From Paenibacillus andongensis (GTDB taxonomy: Bacteria; Bacillota; Bacilli; Paenibacillales; NBRC-103111), in the NCBI RefSeq assembly GCF_025369935.1, contig NZ_CP104467.1:6145001-6209000 (forward strand): a stretch of DNA of 64,000 nucleotides, in the 5' to 3' direction. Below the pieces are notes generated by a model. That model was not told the origin of the DNA. It saw only the letters and a program-made list of their open reading frames with translations, and did not search any database. A program made the translations under genes and the position numbers. This document shows positions 37,072 through 46,092 of this stretch, piece by piece (within the stretch, counting starts at the first letter, position 1; every line of letters starts with the position of its first letter).

Positions 37072-38115
37072 TTACGCCAAGATAGCTTCTTTATGGGTAT
37101 CAAACTTTTTACCTAGCAGCGGAGCAAGCTTCTCAAGATCAACGAGCAAATTAGCGAATTGATCAGGGAACAAGGATTGAACGCCATCGCCAGTCATTGA
37201 ATTGTCTGGATCTGTGTGCATTTCGATGATCAAACCATCTGCTCCTGCGGCTACGGATGCCTTTGTCATAGGAACAACAAGCTCTCTACGGCCAGTACCG
37301 TGACTCGGATCAGAGATCACTGGAAGATGACTCAACTGTTTAAGAACCGGAATGGCAGATAAATCCAGTGTATTCCGTGTGTACGTTTCGAATGTTCGGA
37401 TTCCGCGCTCACAGAGCATAACATTCGGGTTACCGCCAGCAAGAATGTATTCAGCAGCATTCAAGAATTCATCGTAAGTGGAGCTGAAGCCACGTTTGAG
37501 CAGTACAGGCGTTTGAATGGTTCCGAGCTTGCGAAGTAAATCAAAGTTTTGCATATTACGTGTACCAACTTGCAGGATATCCGCGTATTGGGCGCATACA
37601 TCAACATACTCAGGTGTCATTACTTCTGTAATAGTAAGAAGTCCATGCTTCTTACCCGCTTCAGCCATCATGATCAAGCCCTCTACTCCAACACCTTGGA
37701 AGCTATATGGACCTGTTCTTGGCTTGAATGCGCCACCGCGCAGAACTTGACCTCCCGCCGCTTTCACTAAACGTGCGATCTCATCAATCTGTTCTGGCGT
37801 TTCTACAGCGCAAGGGCCGCCCATAACAACAAGCTGCTCGCCACCGATTTCAACACCTTTAATTTTGATAACTGTATCAGCCGGATGAAAGTCACGGCTT
37901 GCTAATTTATAGGATTTCGAAATTTTCACAACTTGCTCTACTCCTGACATTTGACGCAACTGTTCTGCTAATTTAGGATCGGCTTGACCGATAATTCCGA
38001 TTACTGTGCGATCCTCACCTTTGGAGACGTGAGCTTGAACACCTTGCTTTTCTATGAATTGTACAATTTCCTGAATACGCTCATCTGATGTTTTGTTGGA
38101 TGTAATGGCGATCAT
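37072..38115 (-). CDS. aroF: 3-deoxy-7-phosphoheptulonate synthase (DAHP synthase), N-terminally extended
   Basis: A 347-residue enzyme of the type I-beta class. Residues 1-70 form the ferredoxin-like regulatory domain (IAITSNKTSDERIQEIVQFIE), and the catalytic TIM barrel follows with VVMGGPCAVETPEQI, LRGGAFKPRTGPYSFQG, QVGTRNMQNFDLL, LLKRGFSSTYDEFLNAAEYI and VISDPSHGTGRRELV. It condenses PEP and erythrose-4-phosphate in the first shikimate step; the N-terminal domain confers feedback control by Tyr or Phe in relatives. ATG at 38115 with GGAGC 10 nt upstream. Stands alone. Confidence 0.94.
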   Translation of the reverse strand: MIAITSNKTSDERIQEIVQFIEKQGVQAHVSKGEDRTVIGIIGQADPKLAEQLRQMSGVEQVVKISKSYKLASRDFHPADTVIKIKGVEIGGEQLVVMGGPCAVETPEQIDEIARLVKAAGGQVLRGGAFKPRTGPYSFQGVGVEGLIMMAEAGKKHGLLTITEVMTPEYVDVCAQYADILQVGTRNMQNFDLLRKLGTIQTPVLLKRGFSSTYDEFLNAAEYILAGGNPNVMLCERGIRTFETYTRNTLDLSAIPVLKQLSHLPVISDPSHGTGRRELVVPMTKASVAAGADGLIIEMHTDPDNSMTGDGVQSLFPDQFANLLVDLEKLAPLLGKKFDTHKEAILA

Positions 38116-38245
38116 CTTAAACACGCTCCTTATTTATATGGGTTAAATCACTTGATTACTTCAACGCTTGTTCGCTTCTACGCTTTTAACCGCTAAAGTA
38201 AATATACAACGCCTGACGAGTTTTCGTCAAGCGCTAATTTATTTA

Positions 38246-38791
38246 CTATTCATTTGTATTTGAAGGCGCAAGTTGATCTTTACGGATTCTACGTTTTTCT
38301 TTGCGACGATTCGTATGGTATTTAAGTAAGAGCATCACTGGGAAGTAAGCAATGATTCCGAGTACCAACCCAACCACCATACCGCCTACTATCAAATCCA
38401 AACCACTTCTAATAATGTTAGAAAGCATGTGTGGTAAATGATGGATCAGATAAATCTTAAAGTGCTTCGGTACCAACCAATCCCCCACTTGCTTATTGAG
38501 AATCGAGAATGGAATATATATCACTTTTCCAAACACAAAACCAATTAAGGCCGCAGGTAAATTAGCTCTTAATAAATAAACCAACGGAAAGATAAGAGCG
38601 AATGCAAAACCGGCTGTAGGTAAAGTAAACATCTCTACAAACAATCCAATTGAAAAGCCGCGTGCTACCTTGGAAGGACCGCCTTTGGCACGTAAGAGAA
38701 GTAAATATTTGTATCTAAACCAGCGCTTCGTGCTTTTCCAATCGTAGCGAGCTTTCACTTTCATCATTTTCACCTTCTGAGTGCTTTGCAT
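38246..38791 (-). CDS. DUF2062 membrane protein
   Basis: A 181-residue protein with a basic amphipathic N-terminus (KRWFRYKYLLLLRAKGGPSKVARGFSIGLFVEMFTLP, the DUF2062 signature) and about three transmembrane helices, ending in a Lys/Arg-rich tail. Related domains occur beside glycosyltransferases; function unknown. The start is uncertain: the ATG at 38791 lacks a clear SD, while ATGs at 38767 and 38764 follow AAGGTG at 3 and 6 nt. Lies 37 nt downstream of ispH reading direction neighbours, so transcription may be separate. Confidence 0.8.
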   Translation of the reverse strand: MQSTQKVKMMKVKARYDWKSTKRWFRYKYLLLLRAKGGPSKVARGFSIGLFVEMFTLPTAGFAFALIFPLVYLLRANLPAALIGFVFGKVIYIPFSILNKQVGDWLVPKHFKIYLIHHLPHMLSNIIRSGLDLIVGGMVVGLVLGIIAYFPVMLLLKYHTNRRKEKRRIRKDQLAPSNTNE

Positions 38792-38827
38792 GCTGGTCTC
38801 AATCCCGCCCTGTGGAATAAATAAGGA

Positions 38828-39784
38828 TCACTCACTACTAGCCACTTTGGATTTAACAGCCGGAATGAGCTTCTTCATATTAATAGTACGTGTAATTCCC
38901 CAACTGGTTTCATCTTTCGCATCAAAGCCTTCCAAATAGGAAATGACCTCTTTGGTTATAGGTGTCGGAGTGGAAGCACCCGATGTAACACCTACCTTGC
39001 GCACATTGGCTAACCACGTGCGATTCAGCTCAGTGATATCAGATATTCTATACGCTCTTACGCCTGCAATTTCCTCTGAAACTTGCGCTAAGCGGTTCGA
39101 ATTATTACTTTTCGGATCTCCAACTACGATAACCAGATCGACTTCCTTCGCTTGTTCAGCTACCGCTTCTTGTCTAACCTGCGTCGCTAGACAGATCTCA
39201 TTATGGATCTCAGCTTTTGGGAATAGTTCCAGTAAACGATTCATAATATGCTTAATGTCCCATTGGCTCATTGTTGTTTGGTTCGTAATAATAATACGCT
39301 CTGCTTTAATGTCTAGCTGGTCTGCTTCTTCAAGCCTCTCGATGAGGTGTACCTTATCAGGAGCTACACCTACTGCGCCTTCCGGCTCAGGATGAGCTTT
39401 CTTCCCGATATAGATAACTTCATAGCCATCGGCTACTTTTTCTCGAATTAAATCGTGTGTCTTCGTTACATCCGGGCAGGTTGCATCCACAACGGTTAAG
39501 CCCTTGTCTCGGGCTCTGCGTCTTACCTCAGGAGAAACCCCGTGAGCAGTGAAAATAACCGTCCCTGTTTCGATTTGTTCTAATATTTCAAGCCGGTTCT
39601 CACCATCTAATGTGATGACACCTTCTTCTTTGAAGAAATCAGTGACATGCGCATTATGAACAATCATGCCTAATATATAAATGGGTCTGGGAAGATTTAA
39701 GTTTTTAGCAGTTTGCATAGCAAGTGCCATAGCATCTACAACGCCATAACAATAGCCTCTGGGTGATATTCGGACTACTTCCAT
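38828..39784 (-). CDS. ispH: 4-hydroxy-3-methylbut-2-enyl diphosphate reductase
   Basis: A 318-residue iron-sulfur enzyme of the MEP isoprenoid pathway, making IPP and DMAPP. The three cluster cysteines are visible in [23 protein letters not shown] and [10 protein letters not shown], and the substrate residues in [31 protein letters not shown] and [14 protein letters not shown] at 39784 with AGGTGG upstream; a GTG three codons earlier overlaps that SD and is rejected. Followed by the DUF2062 gene in the same direction. Confidence 0.95.
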   Translation of the reverse strand: MEVVRISPRGYCYGVVDAMALAMQTAKNLNLPRPIYILGMIVHNAHVTDFFKEEGVITLDGENRLEILEQIETGTVIFTAHGVSPEVRRRARDKGLTVVDATCPDVTKTHDLIREKVADGYEVIYIGKKAHPEPEGAVGVAPDKVHLIERLEEADQLDIKAERIIITNQTTMSQWDIKHIMNRLLELFPKAEIHNEICLATQVRQEAVAEQAKEVDLVIVVGDPKSNNSNRLAQVSEEIAGVRAYRISDITELNRTWLANVRKVGVTSGASTPTPITKEVISYLEGFDAKDETSWGITRTINMKKLIPAVKSKVASSE

Positions 39785-39830
39785 TTCTTCCACCTGCCTA
39801 AGAAAACATATTTACTTTCATTATAGCTGA

Positions 39831-41303
39831 TTATACAGAGAGAGGAAAGTTTGCTGGAAGCCAAATCATAAAGGTACTTCCCTCGTCTTTGCGCGTTGTC
39901 ACTTCAATAGACCCACCGTGTTCATCAATAATCCATTTGGCGATCGATAATCCAAGTCCAGTTCCAGAGGTAAGTCCCCTCGATAAATCTGCGCGATAAA
40001 ATCTGTCGAAAATATGAGGAATATCCTCTTTATCCATGCCTATTCCCGTATCAGTAATCCGAATACCAATAAAGCTTTCCGTACGCGACGCCTCGAACCT
40101 TACAGTTCCAATGGGTGTATATTTGAATGCATTCTCGATGAAAATAAACAACAATTGCTGCAAGTAATCCCTGTTCCCTTGCACAACCACATGTTCTAAT
40201 GCATCTAGATCACCCACTTGCCAATCAGCGGTATGCTCGAGCAATTGAGCACGTCTTACCACTTCTTGAACGAGCGGCATCATCTCAACAGGCTTCTTTT
40301 CCATAAGAACGCCGGCATCTGCTCTCGCCAGAGCCAGAAGATCATTGACTAGTCTGCTCATGCGCTGCGCTTCGCCTGCAATATCATGCATAGCCTCGAG
40401 TGACATCTGCATTTGATCAGGAGTAGCAAGTTCTGTACTCCCTGATGTTTGCTTCCACATCTTTTCCAACAAGTCAACATTTCCTCGAATTGTTGTAAGC
40501 GGTGTTCTCAGCTCATGAGAAGCGTCCGATACGAACCTTCGCTGGGCACGGTATGCTTCATCTAACTCCAGATAGCTAATCTCAATCCGAGAGAGCATCC
40601 CATTGATCGTCTCTGTCAAACGCCCAATCTCATCAAGTGGACCGTCATATTGAATACGCTTCTCCAGATCATCGCTGCTTCCAATTTGATTCGCGGCGTC
40701 AATGACGCGTTCGATCGGCTTGAGCGCTTTACGCGCCAAGAACCAGCCAAGTGAAGCTGCCACAATAATCGTGAGTAAGGCCCAAATCATCAGGGTATAC
40801 CGTAGGGTAACGGACGTTTTTTCATAGCTGCCAATCGGTACAGCGGCTTGAAGTATTCCGATAAGTTGGTTTTGGTTATCTGATCGGATCGCCTGATTAT
40901 AAATGAGGAAGTCCTGCCCAAGCACCTTGGTCTTTTCGAAAAAACCATCCTCGGAGTTTAATTTATCAATCGTATTTTTCGCTAAAGGCAAAGAAACATC
41001 ATAGAATTGTAAGTTAGCCGAGCGATTAAAGCTCTTGAGTGACACATTATATAATTGCAGAAACGTATTCGTAGAGTAGAAATCTCTGCTTTCCAGTTCC
41101 AAATCAACGACGAGTCCTTTTTGTGAAAGGGCAATGCTCTTCTGAATACGCAAGGAGCTATTGCCAGCCTCCCTTTTCAGATCTTGGCGAATTTGATCGT
41201 ATAGAAAATAATTCAAGAAAAAATAAAGAACAATGCCGAAGAGCAGCATGGTGAGTGCTAATATCCCAGAATACCAAAGCGTTAGCCGCAAGCGAAGAGA
41301 CAT
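39831..41303 (-). CDS. HAMP-domain sensor histidine kinase
   Basis: A 490-residue kinase: transmembrane helix 1 (about 11-33), extracytoplasmic sensor to about 165, helix 2 (168-190), HAMP linker, HisKA motif FVSDASHELRTPLTTIRGNVD with phospho-accepting His263, and HATPase blocks (ENAFKYTP, DTGIGM, GTGLGLSIAKWI). The SD GAGGGG lies at the end of the regulator gene and no base is wasted between the two, so they are co-translated. Related to CssS/YycG-like kinases; located downstream of htrA, so envelope stress sensing is plausible but not shown. Confidence 0.92.
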   Translation of the reverse strand: MSLRLRLTLWYSGILALTMLLFGIVLYFFLNYFLYDQIRQDLKREAGNSSLRIQKSIALSQKGLVVDLELESRDFYSTNTFLQLYNVSLKSFNRSANLQFYDVSLPLAKNTIDKLNSEDGFFEKTKVLGQDFLIYNQAIRSDNQNQLIGILQAAVPIGSYEKTSVTLRYTLMIWALLTIIVAASLGWFLARKALKPIERVIDAANQIGSSDDLEKRIQYDGPLDEIGRLTETINGMLSRIEISYLELDEAYRAQRRFVSDASHELRTPLTTIRGNVDLLEKMWKQTSGSTELATPDQMQMSLEAMHDIAGEAQRMSRLVNDLLALARADAGVLMEKKPVEMMPLVQEVVRRAQLLEHTADWQVGDLDALEHVVVQGNRDYLQQLLFIFIENAFKYTPIGTVRFEASRTESFIGIRITDTGIGMDKEDIPHIFDRFYRADLSRGLTSGTGLGLSIAKWIIDEHGGSIEVTTRKDEGSTFMIWLPANFPLSV

Positions 41304-41304
41304 A

Positions 41305-41994
41305 TTAAGAATCCCCTCTCAATACGTAACCTGCCCCCCGAACCGTTTGAATCAATCGTTTATGGCCAAATTCTTCGGTTTTTTGGCGCAGCAGCGCGAT
41401 ATAAACCTCCAGAACATTGGATTCACCGCTATAATCGTAGCCCCATATTTTTTCCATAATAATATCCCGTGACAGGACACGCTTCGGATTCTGCATGAAC
41501 AAGTGGAGTAAATCAAATTCCTTGGTTGTTAACTCAATCAGTTTCTCCCCGCGAAAAACCTCACGTGTATCCAAATCCAAAATGGTATCCTCATAACTCA
41601 ATCTATTCGTCTGCTGCTCAGGACGCTCCGTTCTCCTCCTAAGAAGTACACGCACTCTAGCCAGCAGCTCTTCAAGCGCAAACGGCTTGACCAAATAATC
41701 GTCTGCCCCGAGATCCAAGCCTTTCACGCGATCACTGATTTCATCTTTCGCTGTAAGCATAAGAATCGGTACCTCGCTGCCGCTTTCACGCACTCGACGT
41801 ACGACCTCCCAGCCATCAATTTGCGGCATCATAACGTCTAAGATCAGCAGATGTGGTTCCGATGTCAGCATTTGCTTAAGACCATCTGCACCGTTGGTCG
41901 CTGTAACGACCGAATATCCTTCAAAAGCTAAACCCCGTCTCAGCATAGACGTAATTTTCTCATCATCATCAATAACCATTATGTTCTCTCTCAT
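41305..41994 (-). CDS. OmpR-family response regulator
   Basis: A 229-residue regulator with receiver domain (acidic pocket IDDDE, Asp53 in LILDVMMPQIDGWE, Lys in YLVKPFALEELLARV) and a winged-helix effector (LTTKEFDLLHLFMQNPKRVLSRDIIMEKIWG ... IQTVRGAGYVLRG). The ATG at 41994 follows GGGGGG 9 nt upstream; the frame is open to 42030. First gene of the regulator-kinase pair, 143 nt downstream of htrA, which is a likely target by analogy with CssRS-htrA in Bacillus. Confidence 0.92.
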   Translation of the reverse strand: MRENIMVIDDDEKITSMLRRGLAFEGYSVVTATNGADGLKQMLTSEPHLLILDVMMPQIDGWEVVRRVRESGSEVPILMLTAKDEISDRVKGLDLGADDYLVKPFALEELLARVRVLLRRRTERPEQQTNRLSYEDTILDLDTREVFRGEKLIELTTKEFDLLHLFMQNPKRVLSRDIIMEKIWGYDYSGESNVLEVYIALLRQKTEEFGHKRLIQTVRGAGYVLRGDS

Positions 41995-42137
41995 CGGCTT
42001 TGGCCCCCCTTCTTTCAACCATTGTAACAAATTCAGCTATCCAAGCAAAAAGAAGCAGAGCCTGCAAGCTTGCGGCCGCGGGACTCCACTTCCTTTTATT
42101 CCGAACTAACCTTTATTTATCTCTAATTTATCTTTTA

Positions 42138-43733
42138 TTATTGGGCAGGGGTCTCGGCTAGCGCGTTTTTATCCCCAACAGTAATCGGCACTTCCATACG
42201 CTTGCCGTCTCGAATAAGTCCCAAAGTGACCTTGTCGCCAACTTTCGCTGCCTGAACTTTAGTAATCAATTCCTGCGAATTTTTCACTTTGGCTCCGTTG
42301 ATATCCACAATGACATCGTATTGACGCAGACCCGCTTGGAAAGCAGGGCTTTTACGTTGAACGCTGCCGACTAATGCCCCATCGGTGTTCGAAAGCTTCA
42401 ATTCACTTACCCAGTCTTTACCAATATCTTGCAGACCTACACCTAAGTAAGGAACCGGCTCTTTAGGAATTTGAACATTATTTTTAAGATTTTCAAGAAC
42501 GGAAGAAATTGTGCTAGTAGGAATGGCGAAGCCAATTCCTTGCGCTTGTGAACTAACGGCCGTATTAATACCAATAACTTCACCATTCAAGTTCAGTAAA
42601 GGTCCGCCGGAGTTACCAGGGTTAATGGAAGCGTCCGTTTGCAGTAAGTGCTTATACTCGCGAGTCCCTTTGGAATCTGGAATGCTGATAGGACGCTCCT
42701 TCGCACTAAGCACACCTACCGTAACCGTGTGGTCGAAACCGTATGGATTACCGATAGCAACAACCCAATCTCCCACATTCACATCTTCAGCTTTACCAAG
42801 CGGGAGGATCGGAAACTCTTTATCTCCCTCGATTTTGAGTACTGCCAAATCCAAATCGTAGCTGTTGCCTAATAATTTAGCTTTAAATGGCTTATCATAA
42901 CCTTCTACCGTAACTTGAATTTCATCAGCGCCGTCAACAACGTGCTCATTGGTTAAAATATATCCGGTTTTTTCGAAAATAAACCCTGTTCCCATACCTG
43001 CGGGCTGAAGTTCACCGCTGCCAGAGTTATTCTGATTGCTCTTAGGCGTTGTATTTCCACCGCCATTATCTCCAAAGAATTGACGGAAGAACGGATCATC
43101 GAAGAGGGAATTGCCGCCACGGCTTGTTTGCTTCGGTTTCACGAGAGATTCAACCTTAACGATGGCAGGCCCAGCGTTCTGTGCAATAGCCGAAATGTTA
43201 CCTGGGCGAACGACATCTAGCCCAACATTTTTCACTTCGCCGCCATTACTGCTTCCGTTCTTCGTAGCAGCTGCTGTAGAGCTGCCCGAAGCTAAAGGCT
43301 GATTGCCAGTAAACAAATTCATTTTATCAGCGCTGAACATAAGTGCACCAACGACCAAGGCGCCTGCCATGAAAGCCGCGAAAATACTTTTCACAGATGA
43401 ACGCTTTCTTGCGTTCGGATCCCAAGGACCCGAGCCTTGCGGAGCGCTTGCTTCCGGTCCAAAACTGAAAGGCCGTAAGTTCTTAGGGGGAGTAACTTCA
43501 ACGCTGGATGTTCCTTCCGTACCAGACGCAGAAGTTGTAAGCGAATGTCCTTCGTTTTCTTCGTTAAAAGCTGATTTGTAAGGGCCATACGAATAATAGT
43601 AGGACGGTCTTGCTTTGTTAGGATCTTGTGCGTCTTGATGATTTGAATCATTTCGATTAACGCTATCGTTGTTATTGCTATTGTTGTTCTGCGACTTAAA
43701 GAAGTCGCTATAATCTTTCTTATTGTCTTCCAT
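42138..43733 (-). CDS. HtrA/DegP-type membrane-anchored serine protease
   Basis: A 531-residue protein. A long Asn/Ser/Pro-rich cytoplasmic N-terminus (1-110) is followed by one transmembrane helix (about 113-135), a linker, the trypsin-like domain with catalytic triad His264 (TNEHVV), Asp295 (DLAVLK) and Ser375 (NPGNSGGP), and one PDZ domain (about 425-520). Degrades or refolds misfolded secreted proteins outside the membrane. ATG at 43733 with GGAGGT upstream. The N-terminal tail is longer than in Bacillus HtrA/HtrB. Followed by a two-component system that may control it. Confidence 0.93.
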   Translation of the reverse strand: MEDNKKDYSDFFKSQNNNSNNNDSVNRNDSNHQDAQDPNKARPSYYYSYGPYKSAFNEENEGHSLTTSASGTEGTSSVEVTPPKNLRPFSFGPEASAPQGSGPWDPNARKRSSVKSIFAAFMAGALVVGALMFSADKMNLFTGNQPLASGSSTAAATKNGSSNGGEVKNVGLDVVRPGNISAIAQNAGPAIVKVESLVKPKQTSRGGNSLFDDPFFRQFFGDNGGGNTTPKSNQNNSGSGELQPAGMGTGFIFEKTGYILTNEHVVDGADEIQVTVEGYDKPFKAKLLGNSYDLDLAVLKIEGDKEFPILPLGKAEDVNVGDWVVAIGNPYGFDHTVTVGVLSAKERPISIPDSKGTREYKHLLQTDASINPGNSGGPLLNLNGEVIGINTAVSSQAQGIGFAIPTSTISSVLENLKNNVQIPKEPVPYLGVGLQDIGKDWVSELKLSNTDGALVGSVQRKSPAFQAGLRQYDVIVDINGAKVKNSQELITKVQAAKVGDKVTLGLIRDGKRMEVPITVGDKNALAETPAQ

Positions 43734-43874
43734 AGTTCTTACCTCCATTTGATTAATAAGTTATAAGTGCATGTTCCTGAAGGGTTATGTCTTGTTCTCT
43801 GTAGCTCTATCATGCACCCACAACCTTAAACGAATATTAAAAAACAATAAAATGGAGGTAAAAAAAGGTCTAAT

Positions 43875-44288
43875 TTACTGTATCCAAGCTTGTTCCACTT
43901 TATGGAGCAGACCAGTTGCTTCTTTCACCCATTTATCTTCGATTTTGGCATCAGGATCAAGCGGAGTTTGGAATTGATCGATCAATGCGCCATAGGTTTC
44001 AGCTTCGGCACCCTGATCAAGTCCTTTATTATAAACATGCTTCAGCACGAAAGGAGTTCCGACTTTGACGATCGCATCCGTTGATTCGGCGTCGCCATCA
44101 ATCCTTCCAGTCACAACTTGAAAAGGAATACGCAGCCAAACTAGATGCTCTTCATCTAAATAGTGATCGAAATAGCCATGATCGTATTCCCAATTGCCGC
44201 CCAGAGCGAAATCAAATTCATGCAGGTGCTCACGGACACTATCGAAGGATTCTTGAACCTGCTCCAATGATGATGATAATGTTTTCAT
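43875..44288 (-). CDS. YugN-like family protein
   Basis: A 137-residue soluble protein resembling the uncharacterised Bacillus YugN family: acidic and aromatic, with GGNWEYDHGYFDHYLDEEHLVWLRIPF and a central conserved LKHVYNKGLDQGAEAETYG. No catalytic motif is visible. It lies between htrA and the liaFSR genes, and does not overlap either. Function unknown. Confidence 0.82.
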   Translation of the reverse strand: MKTLSSSLEQVQESFDSVREHLHEFDFALGGNWEYDHGYFDHYLDEEHLVWLRIPFQVVTGRIDGDAESTDAIVKVGTPFVLKHVYNKGLDQGAEAETYGALIDQFQTPLDPDAKIEDKWVKEATGLLHKVEQAWIQ

Positions 44289-44375
44289 TCAGACACTCCT
44301 TAAGCGCTCATATTATTTTACTTACGCATAGAATGTGTCAAAATCTAGTTTTTATGTGTGGTACGTTCCTTATTG

Positions 44376-45026
44376 TCAAACCAAGCCTTTGCGGTGCGCG
44401 TAAATCGCAAGCTGCGTCCGATCCTCTAATTCACACTTCATTAGAAGATTGCTGACGTGTGTTTTAACCGTTTTGATACTAATAAAAAGCTCTTCTGAAA
44501 TGTCTTTATTACTCTTCCCCTCTGCAATCAAAAGCAATACTTCTCTCTCTCGCGAAGTCAACCCTTCTTCCTCGGGTATACTATTACGCTGCCTAATTCC
44601 TCTTGTAAGCGCCAAGGACACCTCTGAATTCATAACTGGCATACCGCGGTAAGCGCTCAGAATCGCATGAATCAATTGGTCGGATGAAACCGTCTTCAAC
44701 ATATAACTGATGGCACCTGATTCGACAGCTTCGAGAACCTTCGCTTCCTCCAAGAAGCTGGTCAGCATAATGACCTTAATCTGTGGATATTTACCGCAAA
44801 TCAACTTGGTGGCGCCTATACCATCCAGAACAGGCATGGTTAGATCCATCAAAATGACATCCGGCAAAAGATGAGAGAGTTCCTGATTTAACTTATCGAA
44901 CGCGTCCTGGCCATTGCTTGCTTCCCCTATAACTTCCAATCCGGGTTCCAACGAGATGTAGGTTCGAAGCCCAACCCGAACCATATCGTGATCATCTACG
45001 ATCATCACTTTAATGTTACTGCTCAT
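44376..45026 (-). CDS. liaR: LiaR-like NarL-family response regulator
   Basis: A 216-residue regulator: receiver domain with Asp61 in VILMDLTMPVLDG and a C-terminal LuxR-type helix-turn-helix, LTSREREVLLLIAEGKSNKDISEELFISIKTVKTHVSNLLMK. Overlaps liaS by 11 nt, with GGGAGA before the ATG. Together with the LiaF-like and LiaS-like proteins it forms the LiaFSR lipid-II/cell-envelope stress system. Symbol given by gene context plus similarity. Confidence 0.9.
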   Translation of the reverse strand: MSSNIKVMIVDDHDMVRVGLRTYISLEPGLEVIGEASNGQDAFDKLNQELSHLLPDVILMDLTMPVLDGIGATKLICGKYPQIKVIMLTSFLEEAKVLEAVESGAISYMLKTVSSDQLIHAILSAYRGMPVMNSEVSLALTRGIRQRNSIPEEEGLTSREREVLLLIAEGKSNKDISEELFISIKTVKTHVSNLLMKCELEDRTQLAIYAHRKGLV

Positions 45027-46083
45027 TTGTTTCTCCCTCTCTATCCTTTATTAGCAAGATCGACTGTCCCGTAAACCGCGGAATGCGTACTCTAACTCTT
45101 GTCCCTGATCCTAACTTGCTGTCTATCTCCACTTCGCCACCAAGCTTTTGCGCTCGCTCTCTCATTGTCGATAAACCATGTGAAGCCGATGGGATGTCTC
45201 TGCGTTCAAAGCCTTGACCGTCATCCTGCAGCTGAAGCACATATTGATGCTCTCTTTCATATATAGCTAGGCGAACTTGTTTGGCAGAAGCATGCTTAAC
45301 TACGTTTGCAAGACCTTCTTGTATAATGAGGAAAAATTGATGTTCAATCGCTTCAGATATCGATTCATGGAGAGAAACATCAAGCTTGCCCTGCAGCTCA
45401 TGGTTTCGGCAATATTCCGGAAACCATTTCTCCAGGGCATCTTGTAAGCTCATATCCCCCAGTTCGATCGGTCTCAATTGCGAAATGAGTCCACGCATCT
45501 GCTTCTGGGCATGGTGAGACATTTGAATAAGCTGATTCATTACGCCCGGTGCCGCATCCGGGTTTCTCTCTAGAATTTTGGGTAAAGAGGATGCTGACAT
45601 ATGAATAGCGAACAGCTCTTGACTAACCGTATCGTGTAAATCCCGCGCCAGTCGGCGTCTTTCTTCAAGAACAGCATTTTCCGTGAGCTCTTGATCCCGA
45701 ATCGCCTCTGCCTCGCCCAATTTCTGCAGCAGTTGAATACGCTCTTCAACGGCAGAGGCCATGTTATTAAAAGCATCATACAAATACAAGAATGGTTCTA
45801 CGGGTTCCATCTCAATCCGACTGGAGAAATTCCCCTTGGACAATTCGAGCATGGCGACATGGAGCTCATCAACTTTGCGCTGCCATCTTTTGGTTGCAAC
45901 ATAACCCACCGTTAGACAGACCAAGAGAATGGCTATGACAAACCACATTCGGAACTGCCATGAAACAAGTTCATCTTTATAATATTCAAGCACAATATAG
46001 ATGCTAGATACCGTGAGTAAACTCGAGACGAGAAAGTAATTCAGCAGCTGCCACTTCATATTGAACATTCGCAATTTGTACAT
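45016..46083 (-). CDS. liaS: LiaS-like sensor histidine kinase
   Basis: A 355-residue kinase with two closely spaced transmembrane helices near the N-terminus (LLNYFLVSSLLTVSSIYIVLEY and FVIAILLVCLTVGYV), so almost no external domain (an intramembrane sensor), then a HAMP region, the HisKA_3 motif EERRRLARDLHDTVSQELFAIHMS with its phospho-accepting His, and HATPase blocks (EGLANVVKHA, DDGQGFE, GLSTMRERA). Nine bases separate it from liaF. Its activity is expected to be restrained by LiaF. Confidence 0.9.
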   Translation of the reverse strand: MYKLRMFNMKWQLLNYFLVSSLLTVSSIYIVLEYYKDELVSWQFRMWFVIAILLVCLTVGYVATKRWQRKVDELHVAMLELSKGNFSSRIEMEPVEPFLYLYDAFNNMASAVEERIQLLQKLGEAEAIRDQELTENAVLEERRRLARDLHDTVSQELFAIHMSASSLPKILERNPDAAPGVMNQLIQMSHHAQKQMRGLISQLRPIELGDMSLQDALEKWFPEYCRNHELQGKLDVSLHESISEAIEHQFFLIIQEGLANVVKHASAKQVRLAIYEREHQYVLQLQDDGQGFERRDIPSASHGLSTMRERAQKLGGEVEIDSKLGSGTRVRVRIPRFTGQSILLIKDREGETNEQ

Positions 46084-46092
46084 GCTCCATCC

